A stretch of 7,865 nucleotides of DNA, taken from an uncultured Alistipes sp. (GTDB lineage: Bacteria > Bacteroidota > Bacteroidia > Bacteroidales > Rikenellaceae). Below, piece after piece: positions 1-5,517 of the stretch; the first letter of the stretch is position 1; the number at the start of each line of letters is the position of its first letter. The notes under the pieces were generated by a model. The model worked only from the letters and a program-made list of their open reading frames with translations, was not told the DNA's origin and did no database searches. The stretch lies in NCBI GenBank assembly GCA_947174575.1, contig CAMWJM010000049.1:1-7865 (forward strand). Reading direction: 5' to 3'. The translations under genes and the position numbers were made by a program.

Positions 1-2
1 AG

Positions 3-152
3 CAGCTCGCCGACTTCAAGCGCCGCAAGCACACCAACATGGCCGTCGACAAGCATGGCCGCGACGTCTTCCTGGCCGACACGAGCTATGCCCTCACGTT
101 GGCACAGGAGAATTTCAAAGATATTCGCTTCTCGTTCGCCAGCGAATTTTAA
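3..152 (+). CDS. C-terminal end of an unidentified protein (partial)
   Basis: An open frame enters from the left edge and ends at TAA 150-152, giving 49 residues that start QLADFKRRKHTN and end NFKDIRFSFASEF. The codons look like those of the neighbouring real genes (GC-rich third positions), and the tail reads as ordinary folded protein: a basic stretch (KRRKH), then GRDVFLADTSYAL. I do not recognise the family from this fragment. The last residue is phenylalanine, as in many outer-membrane barrels, but the preceding residues do not clearly alternate like a barrel strand, so I make no claim. The overlapping frame with an ATG at 55 (63 codons, rich in Arg, Ser and Trp) looks like a shadow. 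The gene converges with the glycosyltransferase gene on the other strand. Confidence 0.7.
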   Translation, partial: QLADFKRRKHTNMAVDKHGRDVFLADTSYALTLAQENFKDIRFSFASEF

Positions 153-190
153 CCGCTGTTCGGCGAACTTCGGTTTCGGTGTTCCGCGTG

Positions 191-224
191 AAAAAACAGC
201 AGGGAATCTCACGATTGCCTGCTG
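191..224 (-). terminator. Intrinsic terminator, minus strand
   Basis: Arms CAGCAGG (197-203) and CCTGCTG (218-224) pair perfectly. After one G/G mismatch (204/217) the stem continues with AATC (205-208) against GATT (213-216) around a four-base loop (209-212). Read on the minus strand, the hairpin is followed directly by six T residues (complement of 191-196). This is a textbook rho-independent terminator for leftward transcription, presumably from the glycosyltransferase gene ending at 403. Read on the plus strand, a run of C follows, so it would not terminate rightward transcription. Confidence 0.7.
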
Positions 225-402
225 CCCCCGGAGGTTGCCCTCCTAAAACTACTAACCCAAACTTAAATAAATGAAGAAACCTCACTGCGGTTGCTGATCC
301 GCAGTTGACTCTTCAAGAGCAAAGCCCGTGCCAAACGGCGACTCGGCTACTCCGAATCGCCGGAAACGGCCTTTTGCCGTATTTTTGCATCCGAAAACGG
401 AA
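225..402. other. Gene-free, hairpin-rich convergent intergenic region
   Basis: No gene-length frame is supported here. The stretch holds a series of inverted repeats: GGAGG/CCTCC (230-234/239-243); ACTGCGG/CCGCAGT (284-290/299-305, 8-base loop); CTCT/AGAG (309-312/316-319); a long imperfect stem CGGCGA-TCGG/CCGA-TCGCCG (336-346/352-362, one mismatch); and ACGGC/GCCGT (366-370/376-380). An 8-residue frame, ATG 271 to TGA 297 (MKKPHCGC), lies in the only AT-rich pocket and runs into the 284-305 stem. This could be a small RNA, an mRNA 3' end, or a leader-like remnant. I saw no plus-strand TAnnTTTG promoter. A TAAGTTTG on the minus strand near 258-265 has no convincing -33 partner. Confidence 0.35.
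336..386 (+). terminator. Tandem hairpins with T-tract, possible rightward (perhaps bidirectional) terminator
   Basis: A strong imperfect hairpin (336-362, stem CGGCGA plus TCGG, loop 347-351) is followed at once by a second short one (ACGGC 366-370 / GCCGT 376-380) and then ATTTTT (381-386). Rightward, this could end transcription of the gene stopping at 152 or of a small RNA in the gap. Leftward, each hairpin is followed by only three T residues, so it may assist termination of the glycosyltransferase transcript ahead of the better signal at 191-224. The second stem has only five pairs, hence the modest confidence. Confidence 0.4.
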
Positions 403-1956
403 TCAATGGCTGCCCGGCTGCAGTTCGGCGGGCAACACTTCGTAGACGTTCTTCGATCGCACGCTGTAACGCGTCCAATCGTTGAAATTGCAATGGCGCA
501 CCACCCACGCCGGATAGGGACTCCACACGATTTTGCGCAGAGGCAGGGCGCTTTTGTCCGCCAGGTCGGGATCGGTGGAGAGCACCACGACCTGCCGCTG
601 CTTGGCGGTCAGCGTGCGGGCGCTCTTTTCGAGGGACTCGATCGTGTCGAAATGCAGGTTGTCGCAATTGCGCGGCATGTAGAACCGGGTTTCGACGATG
701 CGGGGTTCGAGTACGTATTGCGGCCAACTGTAATAGTTTTTCTCGGTCGCCAGATTCAGCGCCACCACTTCGCTCTTGTCGGCGCAATAGCGATCCATCA
801 TGCGATAGAAATAGATGTCGGCCGGGTCTTGCACCACGACGAAAAGGATCGCCGCGCTGTTGAACGCCAGCATGATCCCCACGATCCAGCGACGCAACTT
901 CTCGGAGATCGCCTGCCGCCGCTCCTGCCACAGCAGGGCGATGAACAGCGGTGCGAAAAAGAATGCCGGGAAGAAAAACCGCACCTCCTTGTGTCCCAAA
1001 AAGAAATGCACCAACAGAAACGGCACCAGCATCCACGTGACCACATGCTGCCGGCGCTTCCAGAAGAAGCGCAGCATGGCCGCCCACACCAGCAATCCGA
1101 ACAACACGCCGCCCTCGGCGATCGACGCAGTGAAGTAGTACCACCACGGCTCGACGCCGAATTCGAGCATATGGCTGCGGAAGATGTTTTCGCGCAGGTA
1201 GTTGATCGGCGTCAGCGTCCATTCGCCGTAGAACCAGCGGTCGGAGAGCAGCCCCAGCAAGAGCATGCAGCACAGGCCGGGCACCATGCCGGCATAGAGT
1301 CGCCAACGACGCCGGAAAACCAGCAGCCAGAAGCCGTAGCCCAGCAGCGCGAATCCGGTTTGGTAGCGGACGACGAACGCAGCGCCGGCAATCGCCCCCG
1401 ATAGCAGCCCCCAGCGGAACTCATGCCGCTCATCCGCCGAGAGCGACCGCAGGGTGAACGCCGCGAGCAACAACAACAGATTGCCCGCCAGCATTTCGGC
1501 GCTGAAATGGACATGCAGGTAGGTCAGGAACCAGAGAAACACCCCGAGTGCCAGAAATATCCGTTCCTGTTTTTCGTCGCCCAATTCCTCGCGTACGGCC
1601 CGGCCGAACACCACGAGCGCGCCGAGCGAAAACGCACCGCTCAACAGCTGAAGCAGGAAAATCAGGAGATAAGGCGAATAAATCCCCGCGGCGAGCAACC
1701 CCTTGCCCAGGCACCATACGATCAGCGGCTGCACGCCCGAACGCATCATCAAGGGAAACTCCCAGGCCAGATGTTCGACCGTCGGCACGCCGAAGAGTTT
1801 CATGTGGGCGTACTCCAGAATCTGGTAGTGCTCGTCTTGGTGGTAGCAGCCGCGGCTGAAAAACGCATAGAGCAGGATCAACAACGCACCTGCGAGGAGG
1901 ATTCCCTTGCGGCTGCAAAGGCGGCCGCAAAGACGGTTTCGAAGTTCGGGCAGCAT
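403..1956 (-). CDS. GT22-family (Alg9/PIG-B-like) polytopic membrane glycosyltransferase
   Basis: With a start at ATG 1956 the protein has 517 residues. The N-terminus is basic, followed by a first membrane segment (about 18-34), then the loop motif HQDEHYQ (39-45) matching the HPDEHFQ signature of GT22 mannosyltransferases, whose acidic pair is the presumed catalytic site. LAWEF (63-67) and a nearby Arg-Ser (72-73) match the family's TWEW...RS stretch. About ten more hydrophobic segments follow to residue 376, with AEMLAGN (153-159), RYQTG (197-201) and HKEVRF (322-327, equivalent to family HKEERF). Residues 377-517 form a soluble, presumably non-cytoplasmic C-terminal domain. GT22 enzymes transfer sugar, usually mannose, from a polyprenyl/dolichol phosphate donor. 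The actual donor and acceptor here are unknown. The frame stays open up to ATG 2112 (569 aa), but that extension runs through intergenic repeats and upstream of a good promoter at 1977-2008, so I prefer 1956. No neighbour shares its pathway. Stop at 403-405. Confidence 0.8.
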   Translation of the reverse strand: MLPELRNRLCGRLCSRKGILLAGALLILLYAFFSRGCYHQDEHYQILEYAHMKLFGVPTVEHLAWEFPLMMRSGVQPLIVWCLGKGLLAAGIYSPYLLIFLLQLLSGAFSLGALVVFGRAVREELGDEKQERIFLALGVFLWFLTYLHVHFSAEMLAGNLLLLLAAFTLRSLSADERHEFRWGLLSGAIAGAAFVVRYQTGFALLGYGFWLLVFRRRWRLYAGMVPGLCCMLLLGLLSDRWFYGEWTLTPINYLRENIFRSHMLEFGVEPWWYYFTASIAEGGVLFGLLVWAAMLRFFWKRRQHVVTWMLVPFLLVHFFLGHKEVRFFFPAFFFAPLFIALLWQERRQAISEKLRRWIVGIMLAFNSAAILFVVVQDPADIYFYRMMDRYCADKSEVVALNLATEKNYYSWPQYVLEPRIVETRFYMPRNCDNLHFDTIESLEKSARTLTAKQRQVVVLSTDPDLADKSALPLRKIVWSPYPAWVVRHCNFNDWTRYSVRSKNVYEVLPAELQPGSH

Positions 1957-1976
1957 GTCGCGGGCAAATTGAGCGG

Positions 1977-2008
1977 CAAAGATACGAAGAGCCGAGTGCA
2001 ATGCCAAA
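1977..2008 (-). promoter_or_regulatory. Bacteroidetes-type promoter for the GT22 gene
   Basis: On the minus strand a TTTG element (complement of 2005-2008) is separated by 20 bases from a perfect TATCTTTG -7 box (complement of 1977-1984). This fits the phylum consensus TTTG-N19/20-TAnnTTTG. Transcription should begin roughly 5-8 bases downstream, near 1970, leaving a short leader before ATG 1956 and excluding the upstream ATG at 2112. The -33 element lies inside the dyad CCAAAT-TT-ATTTGG (2004-2017). Confidence 0.7.
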
Positions 2009-2019
2009 TTTATTTGGAG

Positions 2020-2069
2020 TTTGCCGAGACCGAGTATCTTCGGCGAAAGCCAAAGATACGAATAAGTCG
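2020..2069. repeat. Intergenic repeat copy A with palindromic stem
   Basis: This is the first of two tandem copies. It begins TTTGCCGAGACCGAGTATCT and ends AAAGATACGAATAAGTCG (2052-2069). Inside is a near-perfect hairpin: GTATCTT (2034-2040) pairs with AAGATAC (2053-2059), and after one mismatch GGC pairs with GCC around a GAAA tetraloop (2045-2048). The minus strand of the right arm is a TATCTTTG -7-type box (2051-2058). The plus strand of the left arm reads TATCTTCG, one base off. A shortened third match (AAAGATACGAA, 1978-1988) forms part of the GT22 promoter. Confidence 0.75.
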
Positions 2070-2088
2070 AAACAAGTGACAACTTGAT

Positions 2089-2136
2089 TTTGCCGAGACC
2101 GAGTATCTCCATGAAGTTAAAGATACGAATAAGTCG
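2089..2136. repeat. Intergenic repeat copy B with palindromic stem
   Basis: This is the second copy, offset 69 bases from copy A at its left end and 67 at its right. The left block (2089 onward) and right block AAAGATACGAATAAGTCG (2119-2136) match copy A almost exactly. The centre differs: the GGC-GAAA-GCC loop of copy A is replaced by an unrelated sequence, leaving GTATCT/AGATAC (2103-2108/2121-2126) as the stem. The minus strand carries TATCTTTA (2118-2125), one base off the -7 consensus. Between the copies a small CAAGT/ACTTG hairpin (2073-2077/2082-2086) is visible. Confidence 0.75.
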
Positions 2137-2206
2137 CTTTGTTCGGTTTTCGTTGGGGTCGGCAGCGCTTCGGCGGGGGCGATGTGCGAAACATCCGCGC
2201 GATTTC

Positions 2207-2237
2207 TTTGCAAATGTTTTATTTTTTCGTAACTTTG
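2207..2237 (+). promoter_or_regulatory. Consensus Bacteroidetes promoter for the DUF177-rpmF-plsX-fabH cluster
   Basis: TTTG (2207-2210), a 19-base AT-rich spacer, and TAACTTTG (2230-2237) match the phylum consensus exactly in both boxes and in spacing. The predicted start of transcription is near 2243, about 13 bases before ATG 2256. This makes the downstream ATG the only plausible start of the DUF177 gene and rules out the in-frame ATG at 2139, which lies upstream of the promoter. Confidence 0.8.
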
Positions 2238-2255
2238 CGCACTATTTGTGCTCAA

Positions 2256-2846
2256 ATGGATGTAACGAAAGGATATTCCATTGCTTACAAAGGGCTGAAG
2301 AACGGCGTTCATGAGTTCGATTTCGAGGTCGGCGGCGCCTTGTTCGAGGCTTTCGGCAGCACGGAAATCAAGAGCGGGAGTTGTCGGGCGCACGTCACTC
2401 TGACGAAAGCCGAGACGCAGCTCGTCGCCGACGTCATCATCCGGGGCGCAGTGGTCGTGGCCTGCGACCGTTGTCTGGAGGATTGCCGCGTGCCCGTCGA
2501 GTTCGAGGGGCGTTTGGTGGTGAAGTTCTCCGACGAGGTGCGCGAGTACGACGGCGAGGTGCTGTGGCTGCTGCCCGGGGAGGATGAAGTCGACCTGGCG
2601 CAATACATCTACGAAAGCATCGTGCTGTCGCTACCCTACCAGCGCGTGCATCCCGAGGGCGAGTGCGACCCCGAGATGCTTCGTCGCTTCCGGATCGTCT
2701 CGGGCGAGGAGTTCGCCGCGATCGAGGCCGGTGCCGGGCAAAAATCGGCTCCTGTCGCCGGTGGAAAGTCCGGAAACGCATGGGACAAACTGGCGGCGCT
2801 CAAAGAGCGCATGGAGGGCAATGATACCGAGCCAGAGGAGCAGTGA
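2256..2846 (+). CDS. DUF177/YceD-family protein
   Basis: The product has 196 residues and begins MDVTKGYSIAYKGL. It has the family layout: an N-terminal beta-rich half, then CDRCLEDC (Cys70, Cys73 and Cys77; the CxRCL motif is the DUF177 hallmark), the FEGRLVVKFSDE strand (83-94), and an acidic block leading to VDLAQYIYESIVLSLPYQRVHPEG (112-135), equivalent to the family's 'DL...v.E.i.L.lP..p.h'. Another Cys is at 137, and a charged C-terminal helix contains WDKLAALKERM (176-186). DUF177 proteins (YceD in E. coli) are known to be needed for normal 23S rRNA accumulation, and the gene sits next to rpmF across many phyla, as here. The segment 155-173 is low-complexity (Gly, Ala, Ser, Lys) and probably a flexible linker. 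The start is set by the promoter at 2207-2237. Whether the Cys residues bind metal cannot be told from sequence. Confidence 0.9.
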   Translation: MDVTKGYSIAYKGLKNGVHEFDFEVGGALFEAFGSTEIKSGSCRAHVTLTKAETQLVADVIIRGAVVVACDRCLEDCRVPVEFEGRLVVKFSDEVREYDGEVLWLLPGEDEVDLAQYIYESIVLSLPYQRVHPEGECDPEMLRRFRIVSGEEFAAIEAGAGQKSAPVAGGKSGNAWDKLAALKERMEGNDTEPEEQ

Positions 2847-2921
2847 CGGGACCGACCTATCGCAGTCCATTGCCTTATAGCCGGTTTTGCCGACAGGGAT
2901 AGAAAATTCATGCGTCTGCGG

Positions 2922-2938
2922 CCGATCGCGGAGATCGG
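2922..2938 (+). other. Small hairpin in the 142-base DUF177-rpmF gap
   Basis: CCGATC (2922-2927) and GATCGG (2933-2938) form a six-pair stem with a five-base loop. No T-tract follows, so it is not a standard terminator and readthrough from the DUF177 gene into rpmF is expected. The rest of the gap (2847-2988) is GC-rich and ends in an AT-rich stretch (about 2956-2986) just before the rpmF ATG, as is usual for translation initiation in this phylum. I see no perfect TAnnTTTG box; TATATTG near 2979-2985 is a poor match. Confidence 0.3.
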
Positions 2939-2988
2939 ATCAAGGACGAGAAATGGCGAATTTGTTGAACTTATAATTATATTGTAAC

Positions 2989-3174
2989 ATGGCACATCCT
3001 AAACACAAAGTCTCGTCGACGCGACGCGACAAGAGAAGAACCCATTACAAGGCTGCGGTTCCGACGGTCGTCATCTGCTCGAACTGCGGTGCTGCGACCC
3101 TCTACCACCGGGTATGCCCCGAGTGCGGTTTCTATCGCGGCAAGTTGGCGATCGAGAAGAAAGCTGCCGAATAG
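2989..3174 (+). CDS. rpmF: Large ribosomal subunit protein bL32
   Basis: This 61-residue basic protein begins [20 protein letters not shown], the typical bL32 N-terminus that threads into the 50S subunit. It carries a zinc ribbon with four cysteines: Cys30-x2-Cys33 (CSNC) and Cys43-x2-Cys46 (CPEC). It is therefore the zinc-binding (C+) form rather than a cysteine-free paralogue. Length and order match the family throughout. It follows the DUF177 gene by 142 bases and precedes plsX by 162, the widespread DUF177-rpmF-plsX-fabH order. No terminator is evident on either side, so co-transcription is likely. There is no strong Shine-Dalgarno; the leader just upstream is AT-rich. Confidence 0.97.
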   Translation: MAHPKHKVSSTRRDKRRTHYKAAVPTVVICSNCGAATLYHRVCPECGFYRGKLAIEKKAAE

Positions 3175-3336
3175 TCGGGCGGCGGGAGGAGCGCATCCGA
3201 ATGGGGAGGCGCTGTTCCGATTCATAGCTACAGATCGTGCTTCGTCGCATGCGGGCGGCCGGGCCGGAGGTTCGGTGCGTCGGGCGTGTCCGCGAAGAGC
3301 GGAGGGCGGAGACGACACAAACTTAAAGGTAGAAGT

Positions 3337-4284
3337 ATGTTGAAGATTGGAGTAGACGCCATGGGCGGCGATTTCGCTCCCGAAGCTGCGGTCAAGGGCG
3401 CCGTCATGACCCTCGATGCCGTCGGTGCCGAAAGCCGGATCGTGCTTTTCGGCGATCGCGAACGGATCCTTGCGGTGCTCGCTGCGGAGGGGTGCTCTCC
3501 CGAGCGGTTCGACATCGTGGCGACCACGGAGGTGATCGAGATGGGCGACCATCCGGCCAAGGCGTTCCAAGCCAAGGCCGATTCGAGCATCGCGGTCGGC
3601 TTCGCTCATCTGGCCAAGGGGGCTGTCGACGGGTTCGCGTCGGCGGGTTCGACCGGCGCCATGATGGTGGGGTCGATGTATGCCGTGAAGCCCATCGAGG
3701 GCGTGATCCGGCCTACGATCTCCTCGTTGGTGCCGACCGCCGCAGGGCGTCAGGCGCTGCTGCTGGATGTCGGTCTGAACGTCGACTGCAAGCCCGAGGT
3801 GCTGGCGCAGTACGGATTGATCGGTTCGATCTTCGCCGAGTCGGTGCTGGGCATCGCCGCGCCGCGCGTAGCCATACTCAACATCGGCGAGGAAGAGACC
3901 AAAGGCAACGCCCAGGTCAAGGCGGCGCACGAAATGCTGCGCGCCGAGAGCCGCATCAACTTCGTGGGCAACGTCGAGGGGTCGCACATCTTCTCGGGCC
4001 AGGTGGCCGACGTGATCGTCTGCGACGGTTTCGTGGGCAACACGGCGCTCAAGATGGCCGAGGGACTCTACCGTATCAACAAGGCGCTCGGCGGCGGCAA
4101 CGCATTCTGGGACGCCATGAATTACGAGAACGTGGGCGGCACTCCCGTGCTGGGCGTCAACGCCCCCGTGGTCATCGGGCACGGCTGCTCCTCGCCCCTG
4201 GCCATCAAGAACATGATCCTGACGACCGAGCGGTGCATCCGTACGGAGGTGACCGCCAAGTTGCAGCGGGCATTCAACAACTGA
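3337..4284 (+). CDS. plsX: Phosphate acyltransferase PlsX
   Basis: PlsX converts acyl-ACP and phosphate to acyl-phosphate, the donor that PlsY uses to acylate glycerol-3-phosphate. It acts at the cytoplasmic face of the membrane. The 315-residue product carries the family signatures in order: DAMGGDFAP (7-15), MGDHPAKA (69-76), SAGSTGA (102-108), LLDVGLNVDCKP (142-153), LNIGEEETKGN (181-191), DVIVCDGFVGNTALK (225-239) and NYENVGGTPVLGV (262-274). Length is at the short end of the usual range but no motif is missing. I chose ATG 3337 because MLKIGVDAMGGD is the canonical N-terminus and AAAGG lies about 8-10 bases upstream. The in-frame ATG at 3286 would add 17 non-conserved residues. The 162-base gap before it is GC-rich, with no recognisable promoter or terminator. 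fabH follows after 17 bases. Confidence 0.96.
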   Translation: MLKIGVDAMGGDFAPEAAVKGAVMTLDAVGAESRIVLFGDRERILAVLAAEGCSPERFDIVATTEVIEMGDHPAKAFQAKADSSIAVGFAHLAKGAVDGFASAGSTGAMMVGSMYAVKPIEGVIRPTISSLVPTAAGRQALLLDVGLNVDCKPEVLAQYGLIGSIFAESVLGIAAPRVAILNIGEEETKGNAQVKAAHEMLRAESRINFVGNVEGSHIFSGQVADVIVCDGFVGNTALKMAEGLYRINKALGGGNAFWDAMNYENVGGTPVLGVNAPVVIGHGCSSPLAIKNMILTTERCIRTEVTAKLQRAFNN

Positions 4285-4301
4285 AATCAAGCAATCCGAA
4301 A

Positions 4302-5327
4302 ATGGGAAAAATAACAGCAGCGATAACGGGTGTCGGGCAGTATCTGCCCGATTACCTCTTGACCAACGACGAGTTGAGCCGCATGGTCGACACCAACGAC
4401 GAGTGGATCGTCTCGCATACGGGCATCCGCACGCGCCACATTCTCAAGGGCGAGGGCATCGGCACCTCCTACATGGGCGCCAAGGCGGTGAAGAACCTTC
4501 TGGCCAAGACCGGCACCGACCCCATGGAGATCGACGCGGTGATCTGCGCCACCATCACCCCCGACATGTTCTTCCCCTCGACGGGCAATCTGATCGCCGA
4601 TCAGGCCGGTTGCAAGAACGCGTTCGCCTACGACGTGTCGGCCGCCTGCTCGGGCTTCCTCTTCGCGCTGACGACGGGTGCGGCGTTCGTCGAGTCGGGC
4701 CGCGGCAAGAAAGTGATCGTCGTGGGTGCCGACAAGATGTCGTCGATCATCGACTACACCGACCGTTCGACCTGTCCGCTCTTCGGCGACGGCGCCGCAG
4801 CCGTGTTGCTGGAGCCGAACACCGAGGGTCTGGGCGTCATCGATTCGATGTTGCACTCCGACGGCTCGGGCGAGCTGCAGCTCTACATGAAGGCGGGCGG
4901 TTCGCGCTATCCCGCCTCGGCCGAGACCCTGGCCAACAACTGGCACACGATCATGTGGGACGGGCAGGCTGTGTTCAAGGCCGCCGTGTCGAAAATGGCC
5001 GACGTGTCGGTCGAGATGATGGAGCGCCACCACCTCACGGGCGAAGACGTGCGTTATCTGGTGCCGCACCAGGCCAATCTGCGCATCATCGACGCCACGG
5101 CGCGCCGCATGGGCATCGGTCAGGAGAAGTGCATGATCAACATCGACCGCAACGGCAACACCACGGCCGCGACGATTCCGACCTGCCTGTACGACTACGA
5201 GAAGGAGTTGCGCCCGGGCGACAACCTCATTCTGTCGGCGTTCGGCGGCGGCTATACGTGGGGTGCGATCTATGTGAAGTGGGCCTACGACGGTTCGAAG
5301 GTTCGCGAAGTCGCTCCCGAGAAGTAA
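4302..5327 (+). CDS. fabH: Beta-ketoacyl-ACP synthase III (KAS III)
   Basis: FabH starts fatty-acid synthesis by condensing an acyl-CoA primer with malonyl-ACP. The 341-residue protein has the thiolase fold and the complete KAS III triad: Cys116 in AACSGF, His256 in VPHQAN and Asn286 in GNTTAA. Other family landmarks are DEWIVSHTGIRTRH (33-46), STGNLIADQAG (93-103), GDGAAAVLLE (162-171) and AFGGGYTWGAIYVKW (313-327). The start is ATG 4302, giving MGKITAAITGVGQYLP. The frame is open far upstream, but that part overlaps plsX out of frame. The gene is 17 bases from plsX, so the two are almost certainly co-transcribed, and an intrinsic terminator follows the stop. The primer preference (acetyl-CoA or branched acyl-CoA, common in Bacteroidetes) cannot be read from the sequence. 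Confidence 0.97.
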   Translation: MGKITAAITGVGQYLPDYLLTNDELSRMVDTNDEWIVSHTGIRTRHILKGEGIGTSYMGAKAVKNLLAKTGTDPMEIDAVICATITPDMFFPSTGNLIADQAGCKNAFAYDVSAACSGFLFALTTGAAFVESGRGKKVIVVGADKMSSIIDYTDRSTCPLFGDGAAAVLLEPNTEGLGVIDSMLHSDGSGELQLYMKAGGSRYPASAETLANNWHTIMWDGQAVFKAAVSKMADVSVEMMERHHLTGEDVRYLVPHQANLRIIDATARRMGIGQEKCMINIDRNGNTTAATIPTCLYDYEKELRPGDNLILSAFGGGYTWGAIYVKWAYDGSKVREVAPEK

Positions 5328-5350
5328 GTTCCGGCTCGCACCGGATCGAA

Positions 5351-5384
5351 CGCGGAATCCCCGACGGGAGTTCCGCGTTTTTTT
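5351..5384 (+). terminator. Intrinsic terminator after fabH
   Basis: CGCGGAA (5351-5357) pairs with TTCCGCG (5371-5377). After a wobble and one mismatch, an inner CCC/GGG stem (5360-5362/5366-5368) closes a three-base loop. Seven T residues (5378-5384) follow immediately. It lies 23 bases after the fabH stop and ends the DUF177-rpmF-plsX-fabH transcription unit. Confidence 0.93.
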
Positions 5385-5517
5385 CAACGTGCGGTTCCAT
5401 GCAGATACGCAGCACGATCGCCGCTGCAAGGATGCTTCGCACGGCAGATTTCGGAGCGCGATCGTCATTTTAGGCCGCAATTTTGCAGGAGAGGTTTCGA
5501 ATTTAAAAGTCGATGAG

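Noticed and set aside
55..246. A 63-codon plus-strand frame near the left edge
   Set aside because: It overlaps the better C-terminal frame ending at 152 and continues into the minus-strand terminator hairpin.
258..265. A TAAGTTTG -7-like box on the minus strand in the 153-402 gap
   Set aside because: There is no TTTG at the proper distance upstream, and the resulting transcript would be only about 60 bases before the terminator at 191-224. Probably chance in an AT-rich pocket.
328..2079. Two long plus-strand frames (358 and 218 codons) across the GT22 gene
   Set aside because: They are antisense to a clear membrane glycosyltransferase and their translations are rich in His, Gln, Arg and Glu, typical of the complement of a Leu/Phe/Trp-rich gene in GC-rich DNA.
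2020..2136. A CRISPR-like array
   Set aside because: There are only two copies, the arms are palindromic with divergent loops, there is no unique spacer series, and no cas gene is in the window.
3190..3213. An AGCGC/GCGCT inverted repeat between rpmF and plsX
   Set aside because: There are only five pairs with a 14-base loop and no T-tract, as expected by chance in GC-rich sequence.
2977..4290. A 437-codon minus-strand frame opposite rpmF and plsX
   Set aside because: The opposite strand carries two unmistakable conserved genes. The translation is His/Asp/Arg-rich with no recognisable domain.
3492..4301. An upstream extension of the fabH frame through plsX
   Set aside because: The in-frame upstream part is an out-of-frame reading of plsX. 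The conserved FabH N-terminus starts at 4302.
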